DNA of 64,000 nucleotides, taken from the NCBI GenBank assembly GCA_910578405.1, contig CAJTQO010000018.1, forward strand, positions 4,326 to 68,325, read 5' to 3'. The notes beneath the pieces were generated by a model. The model saw only the letters and a list, made by a program, of their open reading frames with translations. It was not told the origin of the DNA and searched no databases. This document shows positions 1 to 8,699 of the stretch, in pieces. How positions within the stretch are numbered: position 1 is the stretch's first letter; every line of letters begins with the position of its first letter. Position numbers and translations under genes: made by a program. The stretch is from an uncultured Lachnospiraceae bacterium (GTDB lineage Bacteria; Bacillota; Clostridia; Lachnospirales; Lachnospiraceae).

Positions 1-595
1 ACAGGTCATCACACAGTCCTTCCAAATCGGGGGAAATATGGGAACTGATTAAAATCGCCCGCCCCTCTTCCTCCATATACTGCCGCATTTCATCCAGCAA
101 TTCCTTGCGCGCCACGCTGTCTAAACCAACCGTAGGCTCATCTAAAATCAGCAGTTTTGCTTCGTGGCTCATAGCGGCCAGCAACTTGAATTTTGCATAC
201 ATCCCGGTGGAAAAATCCTTAAGCGGTTTTTCCACCGGCAACCCATATTGGCTGCATTTATCAAAAAACCGTTTCTTTTTAAACTTATGGAACATTGCAT
301 CCATAACCGCAGCCGCATCCTTTATGGTCAGCATCCCGTTAAAGGAACTTTCCGCCAATACCACGCCTAACCCTTCTTTATCCTGCGTTGTAAAATTCCT
401 CTGGTTCTTCCCTAAAATTTCTATGTTGCCTCCATCTATATGAATCAGCCCAAGAACCGCCTTAAACGCTGTGCTTTTCCCTGCTCCGTTAGCCCCGATT
501 AGTCCGGTAATGTACCCCTCCTCCACTTCCATAGAACATTGAAGGGTAAAATCCTGATACCTTTTTTCCACCTTATCCATTCTTAAAAGTTTCAT
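1..595 (-). CDS. ABC transporter ATP-binding protein (3' end beyond window)
   Basis: This is the nucleotide-binding subunit of an ABC transporter; about 198 N-terminal residues are visible. The start is the ATG at 593-595, preceded by GGAGG in the end of the regulator gene. A Walker A motif (GANGAGKST) is followed by a short Q-loop region, a degenerate signature (FSTGM), Walker B/D-loop ILDEPTVGLDS and a switch histidine in ISSHI. The short 4-nt gap to the upstream GntR gene and the type of regulator match YtrA/YtrB-like modules, in which the GntR protein represses the transporter. The permease is expected to the left of the window. The substrate cannot be read from the sequence. Confidence 0.9.
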   Translation of the reverse strand, partial: MKLLRMDKVEKRYQDFTLQCSMEVEEGYITGLIGANGAGKSTAFKAVLGLIHIDGGNIEILGKNQRNFTTQDKEGLGVVLAESSFNGMLTIKDAAAVMDAMFHKFKKKRFFDKCSQYGLPVEKPLKDFSTGMYAKFKLLAAMSHEAKLLILDEPTVGLDSVARKELLDEMRQYMEEEGRAILISSHISPDLEGLCDDL

Positions 596-599
596 TTTG

Positions 600-971
600 T
601 CATTCCTCCATAATCAAATCAAACAGTTCCCTGATTTCCCTGTCCTCCATCCCACAGCTCCGGCCTGCCCTGACTGCATCTTCCAGTCTGGCTTCCACTT
701 CCCTACGCTGCTCTTCAAACAAAAGATTCCTATTATTCGATGCCACAAAGCTGCCTTTTCCATGCACGGTTATAATAAAACCTTCCTCTTCCAGACAGTC
801 ATACGCCTTTTTCACCGTCAGGGCGCTAATCCTTAAATCTTTCGAAAGCGACCGGACAGAAGGCAGCAACGCCCCTTCCTTCAGGCTTCCTTTTAAAATC
901 ATGGCTTTGACCTGACCTATAATCTGCTCGTATATTGGCTGCATGGATGAATTACTGATAATAATCTCCAT
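600..971 (-). CDS. GntR family (YtrA-type) transcriptional regulator
   Basis: A 123-residue regulator with an N-terminal winged helix (PIYEQ, SVRSL, VKKAY and GKGSFV motifs, residues about 10-75). A short C-terminal helical tail replaces a large ligand-binding domain, which defines the YtrA-like GntR group. The ATG at 969-971 is chosen because GGAGGCG precedes it and the conserved domain starts about 10 residues later; the frame stays open upstream but without a domain. The stop lies 4 nt from the ATPase start, so the two are co-transcribed. An array of AACAG repeats overlaps its own promoter, which suggests autorepression. Effector unknown. Confidence 0.9.
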   Translation of the reverse strand: MEIIISNSSMQPIYEQIIGQVKAMILKGSLKEGALLPSVRSLSKDLRISALTVKKAYDCLEEEGFIITVHGKGSFVASNNRNLLFEEQRREVEARLEDAVRAGRSCGMEDREIRELFDLIMEE

Positions 972-984
972 TGAATACGCCTCC

Positions 985-1030
985 TTGACAAACAGTATAT
1001 AACAGTATAAAACAGTTGTCAACAGGCAAT
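985..1030 (-). promoter_or_regulatory. sigma-A-type promoter with repeated operator of the GntR-ABC module
   Basis: On the minus strand there is a -35 TTGACA (1017-1022) and a -10 TATACT (994-999) with a 17-bp spacer. The plus strand shows AACAG starting at 991, 1001, 1011 and 1021, exactly 10 bp apart. The outer ends form an inverted repeat, TTGACAA (985-991) and TTGTCAA (1016-1022). Repeats on one face of the helix across the promoter are a good candidate operator for the GntR protein encoded just downstream. Confidence 0.75.
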
Positions 1031-1205
1031 TATTCTCATGGATTTTTAACGCATCATGGTATATAATGGCATATGTGGGCAATCTGCAAACTTTGTTCGG
1101 ATTGTTCCTGCAAAAAACACATTTTCTGTCTGCAGGCACACTACTGTAAAGCATAACCGCAATTTCCGCCCGGATGGAATATTTTTATATAAGAAAGGAA
1201 TAAGA

Positions 1206-1703
1206 ATGGAAATAGAAAGAAAATTTACCGTAAAAACTCTGCCTGCCAACTTAGAAAACTATTGCTCTCATCTGATTGAACAGGCATATCTGAACACAGA
1301 CCCTGTCATCCGTATCCGACGGCAGGATGATGAATATTATCTTACGTATAAAGGAAAAGGGCTCCTTGCCCGGGAAGAATACAACCTTCCCCTGAATGGC
1401 CCCTCCTATTGCCATTTGCTCCAGAAAGCAGACGGCAACATTATCACCAAAAGAAGATACCTGATTCCCATCCGGAATCCTGCTTTTGATGAAAATGCTG
1501 CCCTCTCCGATGCGGAAAAAAGCGCTCCGCTCACAATAGAACTAGACATCTTTGACGCTCCCTTTGCTCCCCTTATGATTGCTGAAGTGGAGTTTTCCAC
1601 TCAAGAAGCGGCTATGGCATTCCTTCCTCCTGACTGGCTGGCAGAGGACGTAACCTATGACCCGCAATACCATAATTCTAATTTAAGCCGCCGCCCTGTA
1701 TAA
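1206..1703 (+). CDS. CYTH domain protein (triphosphate tunnel metalloenzyme family)
   Basis: A 165-residue protein beginning MEIERKF, the EXEXK metal/phosphate motif that defines CYTH (adenylate cyclase/thiamine triphosphatase) enzymes. RIRR near residue 40, YLTYKGKG, REEYNLPL and the later TIELD and AEVEFS strands supply the further basic and acidic residues of the tunnel. Members hydrolyse inorganic triphosphate or nucleotide triphosphates; the substrate here cannot be told. The ATG at 1206 follows GAAAGGA; the frame is open upstream but lacks homology-like features. It is the only plus-strand gene here and converges with the next gene, 22 bp away. Confidence 0.85.
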   Translation: MEIERKFTVKTLPANLENYCSHLIEQAYLNTDPVIRIRRQDDEYYLTYKGKGLLAREEYNLPLNGPSYCHLLQKADGNIITKRRYLIPIRNPAFDENAALSDAEKSAPLTIELDIFDAPFAPLMIAEVEFSTQEAAMAFLPPDWLAEDVTYDPQYHNSNLSRRPV

Positions 1704-1725
1704 AGCCATGCCCTATATCATATAT

Positions 1726-2547
1726 TTACACCGAAACATCCACGTTTCCGCCTTCCGCCACAGGCGCTTGCTCCGGCGCCTGGATGGGCATTTCCATGCC
1801 TCCCAACTGCAGCGAAACCCCACTGGAGGATGCATTCTGTTTTTCTTTTGCCAATTTATCAAACAGGGCTTTGAGATATTTCATATCCGCTTCAATGATT
1901 TCCTTCCATTCGTCCGCTCTGTGTTTCTTCTTCAGCCGCTCCAATGCTTCCGGATTCATTTCCTCCTGCACGCCGCTAAGAAGCTCATCAGCCAGTTCTT
2001 TTAACCCCTCCTCTTCCACCTCTTCCATGGATTCCTCCATCCTAGCCAGGTTCTCTTCCATAAACTGTTGGCATTCTTTCAGCGCCTCTTCCATTTCTTC
2101 CTGGCTCAGTTCCTGTTCCGTCCCGTTTTCCCTTTTTACTCCGTCTTCCTCTTCTATGTCTGTATCCTCTTCACCGTCCGTCTCCACCAGACAGGAACCA
2201 ACGCCTTTTGCTTTTTCTTCCTCTTCCAGATGTTTCTTCCGCTTTTTGGCAATCCTTTCCATCTTCCTTGCATGGATAATAGCCTGTTCCACTTCCTGCT
2301 CATCATATTCTTCATTTTTTCGTTTCCGTAAAAGTATCGCTGTCTTTCGCCTTGCCCTTGCCGCTATGCTTCCTGCGCCTACCGAAGTCTTCGCTGCCAT
2401 AATTTGCCTGGAAATTTCCTTAAAATTATACTGCAGCCGTTTCTTTTTTTTGGAACTTTTCTTGCTCACACTTCTGCTCACGGACGCAACTACCGTTCCA
2501 TCCGCCCTTTTCAACTGGATTGTCTGCCGGTCTCCGCCTATCCTCAT
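1726..2547 (-). CDS. Unknown Lys/Glu-rich, probably coiled-coil protein
   Basis: About 273 residues that I do not recognise. After MRIGGDRQTIQLKRADG comes a very basic stretch (SKKSSKKKKR), a helical region with RARRKTA and RKRKNEEYDEQEVEQ, a KRKKHLEEEE segment and then long acidic, Met/Glu-rich predicted coiled coil to about residue 225; the end is Gln/Ala/Pro-rich. There is no signal peptide or membrane segment. Start choice is uncertain: the ATG at 2547 has AGGGAGG 14 nt upstream, and another ATG lies at 2595. The gene stands alone between convergent CYTH and the malQ terminator, so context gives no function. Confidence 0.6.
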   Translation of the reverse strand: MRIGGDRQTIQLKRADGTVVASVSRSVSKKSSKKKKRLQYNFKEISRQIMAAKTSVGAGSIAARARRKTAILLRKRKNEEYDEQEVEQAIIHARKMERIAKKRKKHLEEEEKAKGVGSCLVETDGEEDTDIEEEDGVKRENGTEQELSQEEMEEALKECQQFMEENLARMEESMEEVEEEGLKELADELLSGVQEEMNPEALERLKKKHRADEWKEIIEADMKYLKALFDKLAKEKQNASSSGVSLQLGGMEMPIQAPEQAPVAEGGNVDVSV

Positions 2548-2825
2548 ACCTATACCACCATCCTCCCTGGTGCCGGTAGCCCATTCCCGCCCCATCTGCC
2601 GGACGGAAAACGCCTATCGTAAATCCTTTTACCTCTAATCCTTATATTTCTATATCGGCAATATGCAATGGATATTTAACGACTTATTTACCAGAATTCT
2701 CCTCGCATTCGGTGCATCATTAAATGCAATTTTACTTTCTAAAAAGGCCATACCGGAACATAACTCCTATTGCTTGAAAAAACAATGCAGTGCAACAATG
2801 AATCACTATTATAAAAAAATGGAGA

Positions 2826-2871
2826 ATAAAAAAACTTGGGTATGAAGCAAGCCATTCCGCTTCATACCCAA
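2826..2871 (-). terminator. Intrinsic terminator of malQ
   Basis: Perfect 13-bp inverted repeat, arms 2836-2848 and 2859-2871, loop of 10 nt, followed on the minus strand by seven T residues (2828-2834). It lies 78 bp past the malQ stop. The rest of the 2548-2948 gap shows no gene; it is AT-rich and contains only this clear element. Confidence 0.9.
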
Positions 2872-2948
2872 ACAAACATTTCCTAACAAAATAATTACAT
2901 AAGTCAATAACCGTAACAGCTTAGATTGCTAAATGCCCTTTCAAGTCC

Positions 2949-4424
2949 TTACACTCTTCCATACAGCTTAGCCATCCCACGGATTTCCCCAGCCAGCCCG
3001 TCCGTAAGCTCCTCCGGCTGCAGCCGCCATTTCCAGTTATCCCCCAACGTAGCAGGCGTATTGGTGCGCGCTTCCGCTCCAAGCCCCAGGTAATCCTGCA
3101 TGGGAATTACTGCGGTATCCGCCACACTGGCAAGCGCCGCACGGATAAACTCCCATTGGATATCCTTCTTCGTCCTAATGTTCAGGTAACGTTTGGCAAA
3201 AGCCTTGTCACGGCGATTCAGGGAAGCAAACCAGCTTACCGTCGTGTCATTATCGTGAGTGCCAGTATACACAATGGCATTTTGCGGATATTTATGGGGC
3301 AAATAGTCACTGTCTTGCGAATCGTCAAATGCAAACTGCAGCACCTTCATCCCCGGATAGCCAGTCTTCTTCACCAGCTTCAGCACGCTGGGCGTCAAAT
3401 ACCCCAAATCCTCCGCAATCACCGGCTTATTGCCAATCTTCTCTTTCATTACTTTAAAAATATCATAGCCAGGCCCCTTCTCCCAATGTCCGAATTGTGC
3501 CGTCTTATCCCCATAGGGAATAAAATAATATTCGTCAAAGCCACGGAAATGGTCAATCCTCACTGCATCGTACCATTTATAGCAGGAAGCTATCCGCTTC
3601 ATCCACCATTCATAACCGGTCTCCTTATGATAATCCCACCGATACAATGGATTCCCCCACAACTGCCCCGTCTCCGAAAAAGCATCCGGGGGACAGCCCG
3701 CCACTCCTACCGGGAGGCAGTTCTCATCCAACTGGAACAATTCCGGGTTCGCCCATGTGTCTGCACTGTCAAATGCAACATAAATCGGAATATCCCCAAT
3801 AATCTGTATTCCCTTCTTATTGGCGTATCCTTTTAAAGCCAGCCACTGGGTCACAAACAGGAATTGCTGGAACTTATAAAATTCCACTTCTTCCGCGCAC
3901 TTCTCCTTATAAGCGTCCATAGCCGCTTCCCTGCGCAGCCGGATGTCCTCATCCCATTCAATCCAGCTTACACTGTCAAAGGAATTTTTCACTGCCATAT
4001 ATAACGCATAATCATCCAGCCAAAACGCATTTTCTTCTTTAAAGTTTTGGAACTCTTCCGCTTCTTTGATATGGCTCCTTTCATATGCTTTCCGCAATGC
4101 CTGAAAACGGGACAAGTATATCTTCTCATAATCCACATACCTGTCCTCCTGCCCAAAATCATAGGCAGCGCATTCTTCTTCCGTCAGCCATCCTCTTTCT
4201 ATCAAATCTTCCAAATCAATATAGTAAGGATTCCCGGCAAACGTGGAAAAAGACTGATAAGGGGAATCCCCATATCCGGTGGGGCCCAGCGGAAGTATCT
4301 GCCAGCATTTCTGCCCTGCCTTTTCCAAAAAATCCACAAATTCATATGCCTGTTTTGAAAACGTACCAATTCCATACCGGGACGGAATACTGGATATTGG
4401 TAATAAAATGCCGCTCTTTCTCAT
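2949..4424 (-). CDS. malQ: 4-alpha-glucanotransferase (amylomaltase, GH77)
   Basis: A 491-residue, full-length cytoplasmic GH77 enzyme that transfers maltosyl and longer glucan units between alpha-1,4-glucans, in glycogen and maltodextrin metabolism. Motifs include RKSGILLPISSIPS at the N-terminus, LPLGPTGYGDSPYQS (substrate loop), IGDIPIYVA, VRIDHFRGF (Asp nucleophile), PVIAEDLG (Glu acid/base) and THDNDT (transition-state Asp). The ATG at 4424 has AAGGAG 10 nt upstream. It is a single gene with its own terminator; upstream it has direct repeats between a possible promoter and the ribosome binding site. Confidence 0.97.
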   Translation of the reverse strand: MRKSGILLPISSIPSRYGIGTFSKQAYEFVDFLEKAGQKCWQILPLGPTGYGDSPYQSFSTFAGNPYYIDLEDLIERGWLTEEECAAYDFGQEDRYVDYEKIYLSRFQALRKAYERSHIKEAEEFQNFKEENAFWLDDYALYMAVKNSFDSVSWIEWDEDIRLRREAAMDAYKEKCAEEVEFYKFQQFLFVTQWLALKGYANKKGIQIIGDIPIYVAFDSADTWANPELFQLDENCLPVGVAGCPPDAFSETGQLWGNPLYRWDYHKETGYEWWMKRIASCYKWYDAVRIDHFRGFDEYYFIPYGDKTAQFGHWEKGPGYDIFKVMKEKIGNKPVIAEDLGYLTPSVLKLVKKTGYPGMKVLQFAFDDSQDSDYLPHKYPQNAIVYTGTHDNDTTVSWFASLNRRDKAFAKRYLNIRTKKDIQWEFIRAALASVADTAVIPMQDYLGLGAEARTNTPATLGDNWKWRLQPEELTDGLAGEIRGMAKLYGRV

Positions 4425-4507
4425 AGCTGCGTTGCTCCTTCCAGGGCAAACTGCCGGAAGCCAACTCCAGTACCTCCTGTTTTCCGGGCAGCAGCGCCTT
4501 CCAAATT

Positions 4508-4543
4508 ATTTTTATGTACCAATTTTTATGTACTTTTATCATA
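4508..4543 (-). promoter_or_regulatory. Direct repeats below a possible malQ promoter
   Basis: Two exact 12-bp copies of ATTTTTATGTAC (plus-strand reading) lie at 4508-4519 and 4522-4533, 14 bp apart. A TATGAT -10-like hexamer (minus strand, 4538-4543) lies just upstream, with only a weak -35 (TTCCAA, 17-bp spacing). The repeats sit where an operator or leader element for malQ would be. Confidence 0.4.
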
Positions 4544-4593
4544 ACACATAAGTATCTTTATTGGAAGTCCTGCTTTTTCGCTGAATCATCTTG

Positions 4594-6171
4594 TTAAAGT
4601 CCCTGCTCCCTGTCCAAAACCGTCCCATCCATGGCATTGATTGTCAACAGGCTCACATAATCGCTGTCAACGGAATAATATTCTCTCCCTTCTGCATCCT
4701 TCCACGTTTCCGCTCCGAAAAAATCCCACACCGGAACCAGCGTCCCTTCCGCAGAATCCGCTTCTCTTACCCTCATATACCCTAACCTTACTTCATCCAC
4801 CGTAATTTCAAAGCTTTCCCCTTCTCCATTAAAAGCGTCCTTCTTCTTCTTTACCAACATTTCCTCAAAAATCTCCCGGATATCGGAAAAAGGCATAAGG
4901 AAAACATAATCCGCGGACAACGCTTTCACCTCATACGGATTCCTCCAATAAAAAGCCACCATGCCATCCTCATCATAAATTAAAGTTATTTCCTCGTAAG
5001 GCCACCATATCTGTCCCATGTCTCCTGTCGCTGCACTATCTATCATACCGCCATCCACATGGGTATAAGTAACCGGCACCCCATCCTCTACCCGCACGAT
5101 ATGGGTTCCATAGACAAACTGGTCATATTCCATTTTTCCCTTTTCCCCAACCTTACTATTGGCCATATATTCCCCACCCTGCACTGTATATTCCCCTATC
5201 CCCATCTGATTTACCAAATCCCCTGTCTGCGCCAACAATCCCTCTGTATCCAAACCCATGGCTGCCATTTTTTCCTCATTCTGTTCATAATCGTGGGAGG
5301 AATATAAATAAGCGGCAAAGCTTCCTTTTTTGCGCATCCCCTCCACTGCCAATTCCACCATGCGCCACTCCTGCTCCAGGTTGTTGTTCAGATAGACATA
5401 GTAATCTTCCCCATCCATTGTGGCATATCCGCCAAGCCAATTATCCGCTCCTTCGGAATCCTTTGTGCCGTCCGGCTCTTTGTAACTGACAATGGCAGGA
5501 ATTTCTTCTATTATTACCGGCTCCTCTAACCCCGATGCTTCGGCTGCCGCTTTCCTCCGTTCCCATGCCTCAATCTGCTCATTGAGCGTTTCTTCCTTAT
5601 CCCCATAAGGAGCGTCGCCGTCCACTCCATTCACATCCCTTTCCGCCTTCAGTTGCGCAATCCGCTCTTCCAGCTCCCCAACGGTAAAACCATTGCTTGC
5701 TTCCATTGCCGCATAGTCCCGCTCCCAAAGAGGGCTGCCACCAAGCAGCACACGGTTTACCGCATCATAATCTTCCTGCGTAAAAACACGGCTCATAACG
5801 GTTTTGGTCTTTATGCCAGACACATCCGGAATCACCATTTGGGCGTCTGCCATTAAATGCACCCCGTCCACGGACAATTCTGTCTGGTAACGTTCCGGCG
5901 CCTGCACTTGACTGGCTACATTTCCGCCTCCGCCATCCGTCTGTGTGTCCTCCGGCTGTTCTTCGACAGGCTCCTGTTGCGCCCCATCCTCCATCCCCCC
6001 CTGCCCTTCTTCCTGCCCGGGCTCTTGGATATCTCCCTCCCCTTCTTCTCTGCCTTCCTGCCCTTTTTCCACTACCAACTCTTCCTGCGTCTGCCTATTT
6101 TCCCCACAACCTCCAAAAAGAACGGCGCATACCCCAAGAGCCAACATAAACCCTCCTGTTTTCCTTCTCAT
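4594..6171 (-). CDS. Secreted lipoprotein, DUF6034-like, unknown function
   Basis: A 525-residue exported lipoprotein: basic start MRRKTGG, a hydrophobic core and a lipobox ending in FGGC at about residue 22, so it should be anchored outside the membrane. A Glu/Gln/Gly-rich linker (residues 25-85) is followed by a globular region with ERYQTELSVDGVHL and VMSRVFTQEDYDAVNR, with repeated YATMDGEDYYVYL and VRLGYMRV strands. The pattern resembles clostridial lipoproteins labelled DUF6034; that assignment is from memory. It lies downstream of a kinase/regulator pair, 258 bp after the kinase, but may have its own promoter. Function unknown. Confidence 0.8.
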   Translation of the reverse strand: MRRKTGGFMLALGVCAVLFGGCGENRQTQEELVVEKGQEGREEGEGDIQEPGQEEGQGGMEDGAQQEPVEEQPEDTQTDGGGGNVASQVQAPERYQTELSVDGVHLMADAQMVIPDVSGIKTKTVMSRVFTQEDYDAVNRVLLGGSPLWERDYAAMEASNGFTVGELEERIAQLKAERDVNGVDGDAPYGDKEETLNEQIEAWERRKAAAEASGLEEPVIIEEIPAIVSYKEPDGTKDSEGADNWLGGYATMDGEDYYVYLNNNLEQEWRMVELAVEGMRKKGSFAAYLYSSHDYEQNEEKMAAMGLDTEGLLAQTGDLVNQMGIGEYTVQGGEYMANSKVGEKGKMEYDQFVYGTHIVRVEDGVPVTYTHVDGGMIDSAATGDMGQIWWPYEEITLIYDEDGMVAFYWRNPYEVKALSADYVFLMPFSDIREIFEEMLVKKKKDAFNGEGESFEITVDEVRLGYMRVREADSAEGTLVPVWDFFGAETWKDAEGREYYSVDSDYVSLLTINAMDGTVLDREQGL

Positions 6172-6429
6172 CTTTCCCTTCCTTTCTTGCTTCCTGTTTC
6201 GTATCTATGACATCTTATATTTACACTTATACCATATCCCTCTTCCCTGTAAAAAGTATACAACAACATGTAAATATTATGTAAACAGGCATATCTCATG
6301 CCTGCTCCAATATCCCATCCGGACAGGAACTGGCAAACTTTTAGAGAAAGCGGCAGAAAACACGGCATCTCCGTAAAATAAGGGCATTGGATAAATGGGA
6401 AAATAGCGAATTTATGAAGGCATTCTCAT

Positions 6430-7833
6430 TCACTTCCGGATAAAAGGATAAAATCTTTCAAACACTACGGAAACTGCCGTCCCTTCTCCCAATATACTCT
6501 CAATCTCCAGCTTGGCGCCGTGCAGTCCGGCTATTCTGTCGCAAAGCGCAAGTCCCAGCCCGCTCCCTCCGGCTTTCCGGCTCCGTGCCTTATCTACCAT
6601 ATAAAAAGCTTCCGTCAGACGGGGGACTTCTTCTTTGGGGATACCGCAACCATCGTCCCGCACCGTTATCCGTCTCCCCTGCGCCGTAATGGTGACGTTT
6701 CCCCCATCCTGACACGCTTTCACCGCATTATCCACCAGATTTAAAAGCAGGCTTATCATCAAATCCTCATCCACCAGCCACTTTTCCGCTCCACACTCAT
6801 AGGTCAGCGTTATATGCTTCTCCTTACAATGCCCTTCCTCCAGCAAGGAAACCCGTTCCAGCAGCGCCCGCGCAGGAACTTCCTCCCACTCAATACGGTC
6901 ATTCTCATACATGCCTATCAGGCTCATTAATTTGCTGCTTACCCTCTCCAGCCTGCCGCATTCTTCATAAATATGCTGCAATGCCTTTTCCTTCTGTTCC
7001 TCCTTTAAGTTGACATGCAGCAAGGAAGAAGCATACCCCAAAATAGAGGTCATGGGCGTTTTCATTTCATGGGCCAAACTCCCCAACATCAGCTTCCGCC
7101 TTTCCGATTCCTCCCGCAATTCCTTTACCTGGTTTTCAATCTGCGCTGCCATGCGGTTAAAGGCGCCTGCCATCTGCCCGATTTCATCACGGGCGCCCAC
7201 CCTGGCGCGCCGTTCCAACTTCCCGCCGCTGATATCCTGCGCCGCCTGCTGCAGTTCCTGCAAAGGCCCTAAGGTTCTTTTCGTCATAAAAAAGACAAGA
7301 CACACAGCCAGTAATGCTGTGCCAAAATAAACCGCCAAATAAAAAAAAGCCTGGTTGCGGATATCTGCATAAATCGCAGAAATGTCCCGCACTAAAACAA
7401 GCTTGTACTCTCTCTCTCCCACCACAGGCACCTTTCTGCCTGCTGCCAATACATACCTGCCGCCATTTTGCTGTATGGCGCTGTACCCTTCCTCACTGCC
7501 CCATCTGCTATCCCCTGCATTCGCTAGGACAAAAGGCGTCATATTACAGACCTCTTTATCCCCCTCCAGCAAAATATAGGACGAAACGTCAAATTTTTGA
7601 AGGACATAATGGTAATAAGCATTGACCGTGGCTTCCTGAAATCCGGCCAGTGGTTCATAATCCAATTCTTTCCCAATGGCATATGCCGCCGCTTTTAACT
7701 GCTGCTCATAACTTTCCACTGTTTTTCCTTCTATATATAATGCCGAATGGTAAATGGCCGCCGCTCCGGCAGCCCCCATGCTGACCATCAATGCCGTCAC
7801 TGTTATCAATGACAGTTTCTTCCAAAGTTTCAC
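6430..7833 (-). CDS. Membrane sensor histidine kinase (HAMP-HisKA-HATPase)
   Basis: About 467 residues: a first membrane helix (residues 5-30), an extracellular domain of about 130 residues, a second helix near FFYLAVYFGTALLAVCLVFF, a HAMP domain (TLGPLQELQQAAQDI to AGAFNRMA), an H-box LAHEMKTPMTS, an N-box NLVDNAVKA, a G1 DDGCGIP and a G2 GGSGLGLAL. It should autophosphorylate on the H-box His and pass phosphate to the regulator encoded just upstream. I chose GTG at 7833 because AAGAGGG lies 6 nt upstream; an ATG at 7854 and a TTG at 7938 are in frame but poorly preceded. Signal unknown; its partner follows an exporter operon. Confidence 0.92.
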   Translation of the reverse strand: MKLWKKLSLITVTALMVSMGAAGAAAIYHSALYIEGKTVESYEQQLKAAAYAIGKELDYEPLAGFQEATVNAYYHYVLQKFDVSSYILLEGDKEVCNMTPFVLANAGDSRWGSEEGYSAIQQNGGRYVLAAGRKVPVVGEREYKLVLVRDISAIYADIRNQAFFYLAVYFGTALLAVCLVFFMTKRTLGPLQELQQAAQDISGGKLERRARVGARDEIGQMAGAFNRMAAQIENQVKELREESERRKLMLGSLAHEMKTPMTSILGYASSLLHVNLKEEQKEKALQHIYEECGRLERVSSKLMSLIGMYENDRIEWEEVPARALLERVSLLEEGHCKEKHITLTYECGAEKWLVDEDLMISLLLNLVDNAVKACQDGGNVTITAQGRRITVRDDGCGIPKEEVPRLTEAFYMVDKARSRKAGGSGLGLALCDRIAGLHGAKLEIESILGEGTAVSVVFERFYPFIRK

Positions 7834-7879
7834 AACGCGCCCTCTTCCTCCCATCCCCCCTATATGCCGTTTCGTCCCT

Positions 7880-7919
7880 GCATGGCAGTGACTGTCCCAT
7901 CCGTCAGCCACTGCCATGC
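7880..7919 (-). repeat. Hairpin between response regulator and kinase genes
   Basis: An 11-bp perfect inverted repeat with arms 7880-7890 and 7909-7919 and an 18-nt loop lies between the regulator stop and the kinase start. There is no T-run after it on either strand, so it is not a standard terminator. It may tune kinase translation or mRNA stability within the operon. Confidence 0.6.
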
Positions 7920-7943
7920 AAAAAACCAACGTCCACAATCAAC

Positions 7944-8609
7944 CTACTCCCAATCCTCCAACCGGTACCCTGTCTTGGAGATCGTGCGGATTACCTCATG
8001 GAATCCCAATTTTTTGCGCAATTGTCCGATATGCACATCCACAGTCCTCGTCTCCCCCATATATTCCAACCCCCATATCCTGCGTAACAGCTCTTCCCTG
8101 CTAAATGCCATGTTCCTGTTCCCGGCTAACAACACTAACAGTTCATATTCCAGAGGTTTCAGGTTAATCCGCGCCCCAGCCTTCGTTACACTGTGTTCCT
8201 TCAAGTCAATTACCACATCACGCACCGTTATTTTGTCCCGGCTGCGCCCGGTTCTCTGCAGCGCCTTTTCAATCCGCACAAGCAATTCCAGTATTTCAAA
8301 AGGCTTTACCATATAGTCTTCCGCCCCGGCTTTTAACCCATGCACCTTGGAAAGCACATCGTCCTTTGCCGTTAAATAAATAACAGGCATGGATACCCGC
8401 TGCAAATCTTCCATCAATGCAAAGCCGTCCCTGCCTGGCAGCATCACATCCACCAGGGCCAGCGCCGCCTCACGGTAATCCGCTTCTTTCAGTTTCTTTT
8501 GCGCCTCCAGCCCATCATAAACCGGACATGCTTCATAACCCGCCGCCTCCAAATTCATGCAAATCAGTTCGGAAATGGCAGTGTCGTCCTCTATTACTAA
8601 AATTTTCAT
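7944..8609 (-). CDS. OmpR-family response regulator
   Basis: A 221-residue two-domain regulator. The receiver domain has the acidic pair in IEDD, phosphoacceptor Asp in LVDVMLPGRDG, Thr in YLTAK and Lys in MVKPF. The C-terminal winged helix has LKPLEYELLVLL and the typical recognition-helix and wing motif VDVHIGQLRKKLG. It is transcribed just ahead of the sensor kinase and behind the ABC exporter genes, so the exporter may be a target. The ATG at 8609 follows AGGGGACG. Confidence 0.95.
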   Translation of the reverse strand: MKILVIEDDTAISELICMNLEAAGYEACPVYDGLEAQKKLKEADYREAALALVDVMLPGRDGFALMEDLQRVSMPVIYLTAKDDVLSKVHGLKAGAEDYMVKPFEILELLVRIEKALQRTGRSRDKITVRDVVIDLKEHSVTKAGARINLKPLEYELLVLLAGNRNMAFSREELLRRIWGLEYMGETRTVDVHIGQLRKKLGFHEVIRTISKTGYRLEDWE

Positions 8610-8699
8610 CTTTCAGCGTCCCCTCAGGTCAACCTGTGTAAAAGCAACTTTCCAGTTCCTCCGCCGGGAGTTGGGAATAAACTAACATGCCTGCCCATG

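Noticed and set aside
1784..2638. Ser/Phe-rich open frame opposite the Lys/Glu-rich protein
   Set aside because: Its composition is the expected antisense of Glu/Lys codons; no start signal.
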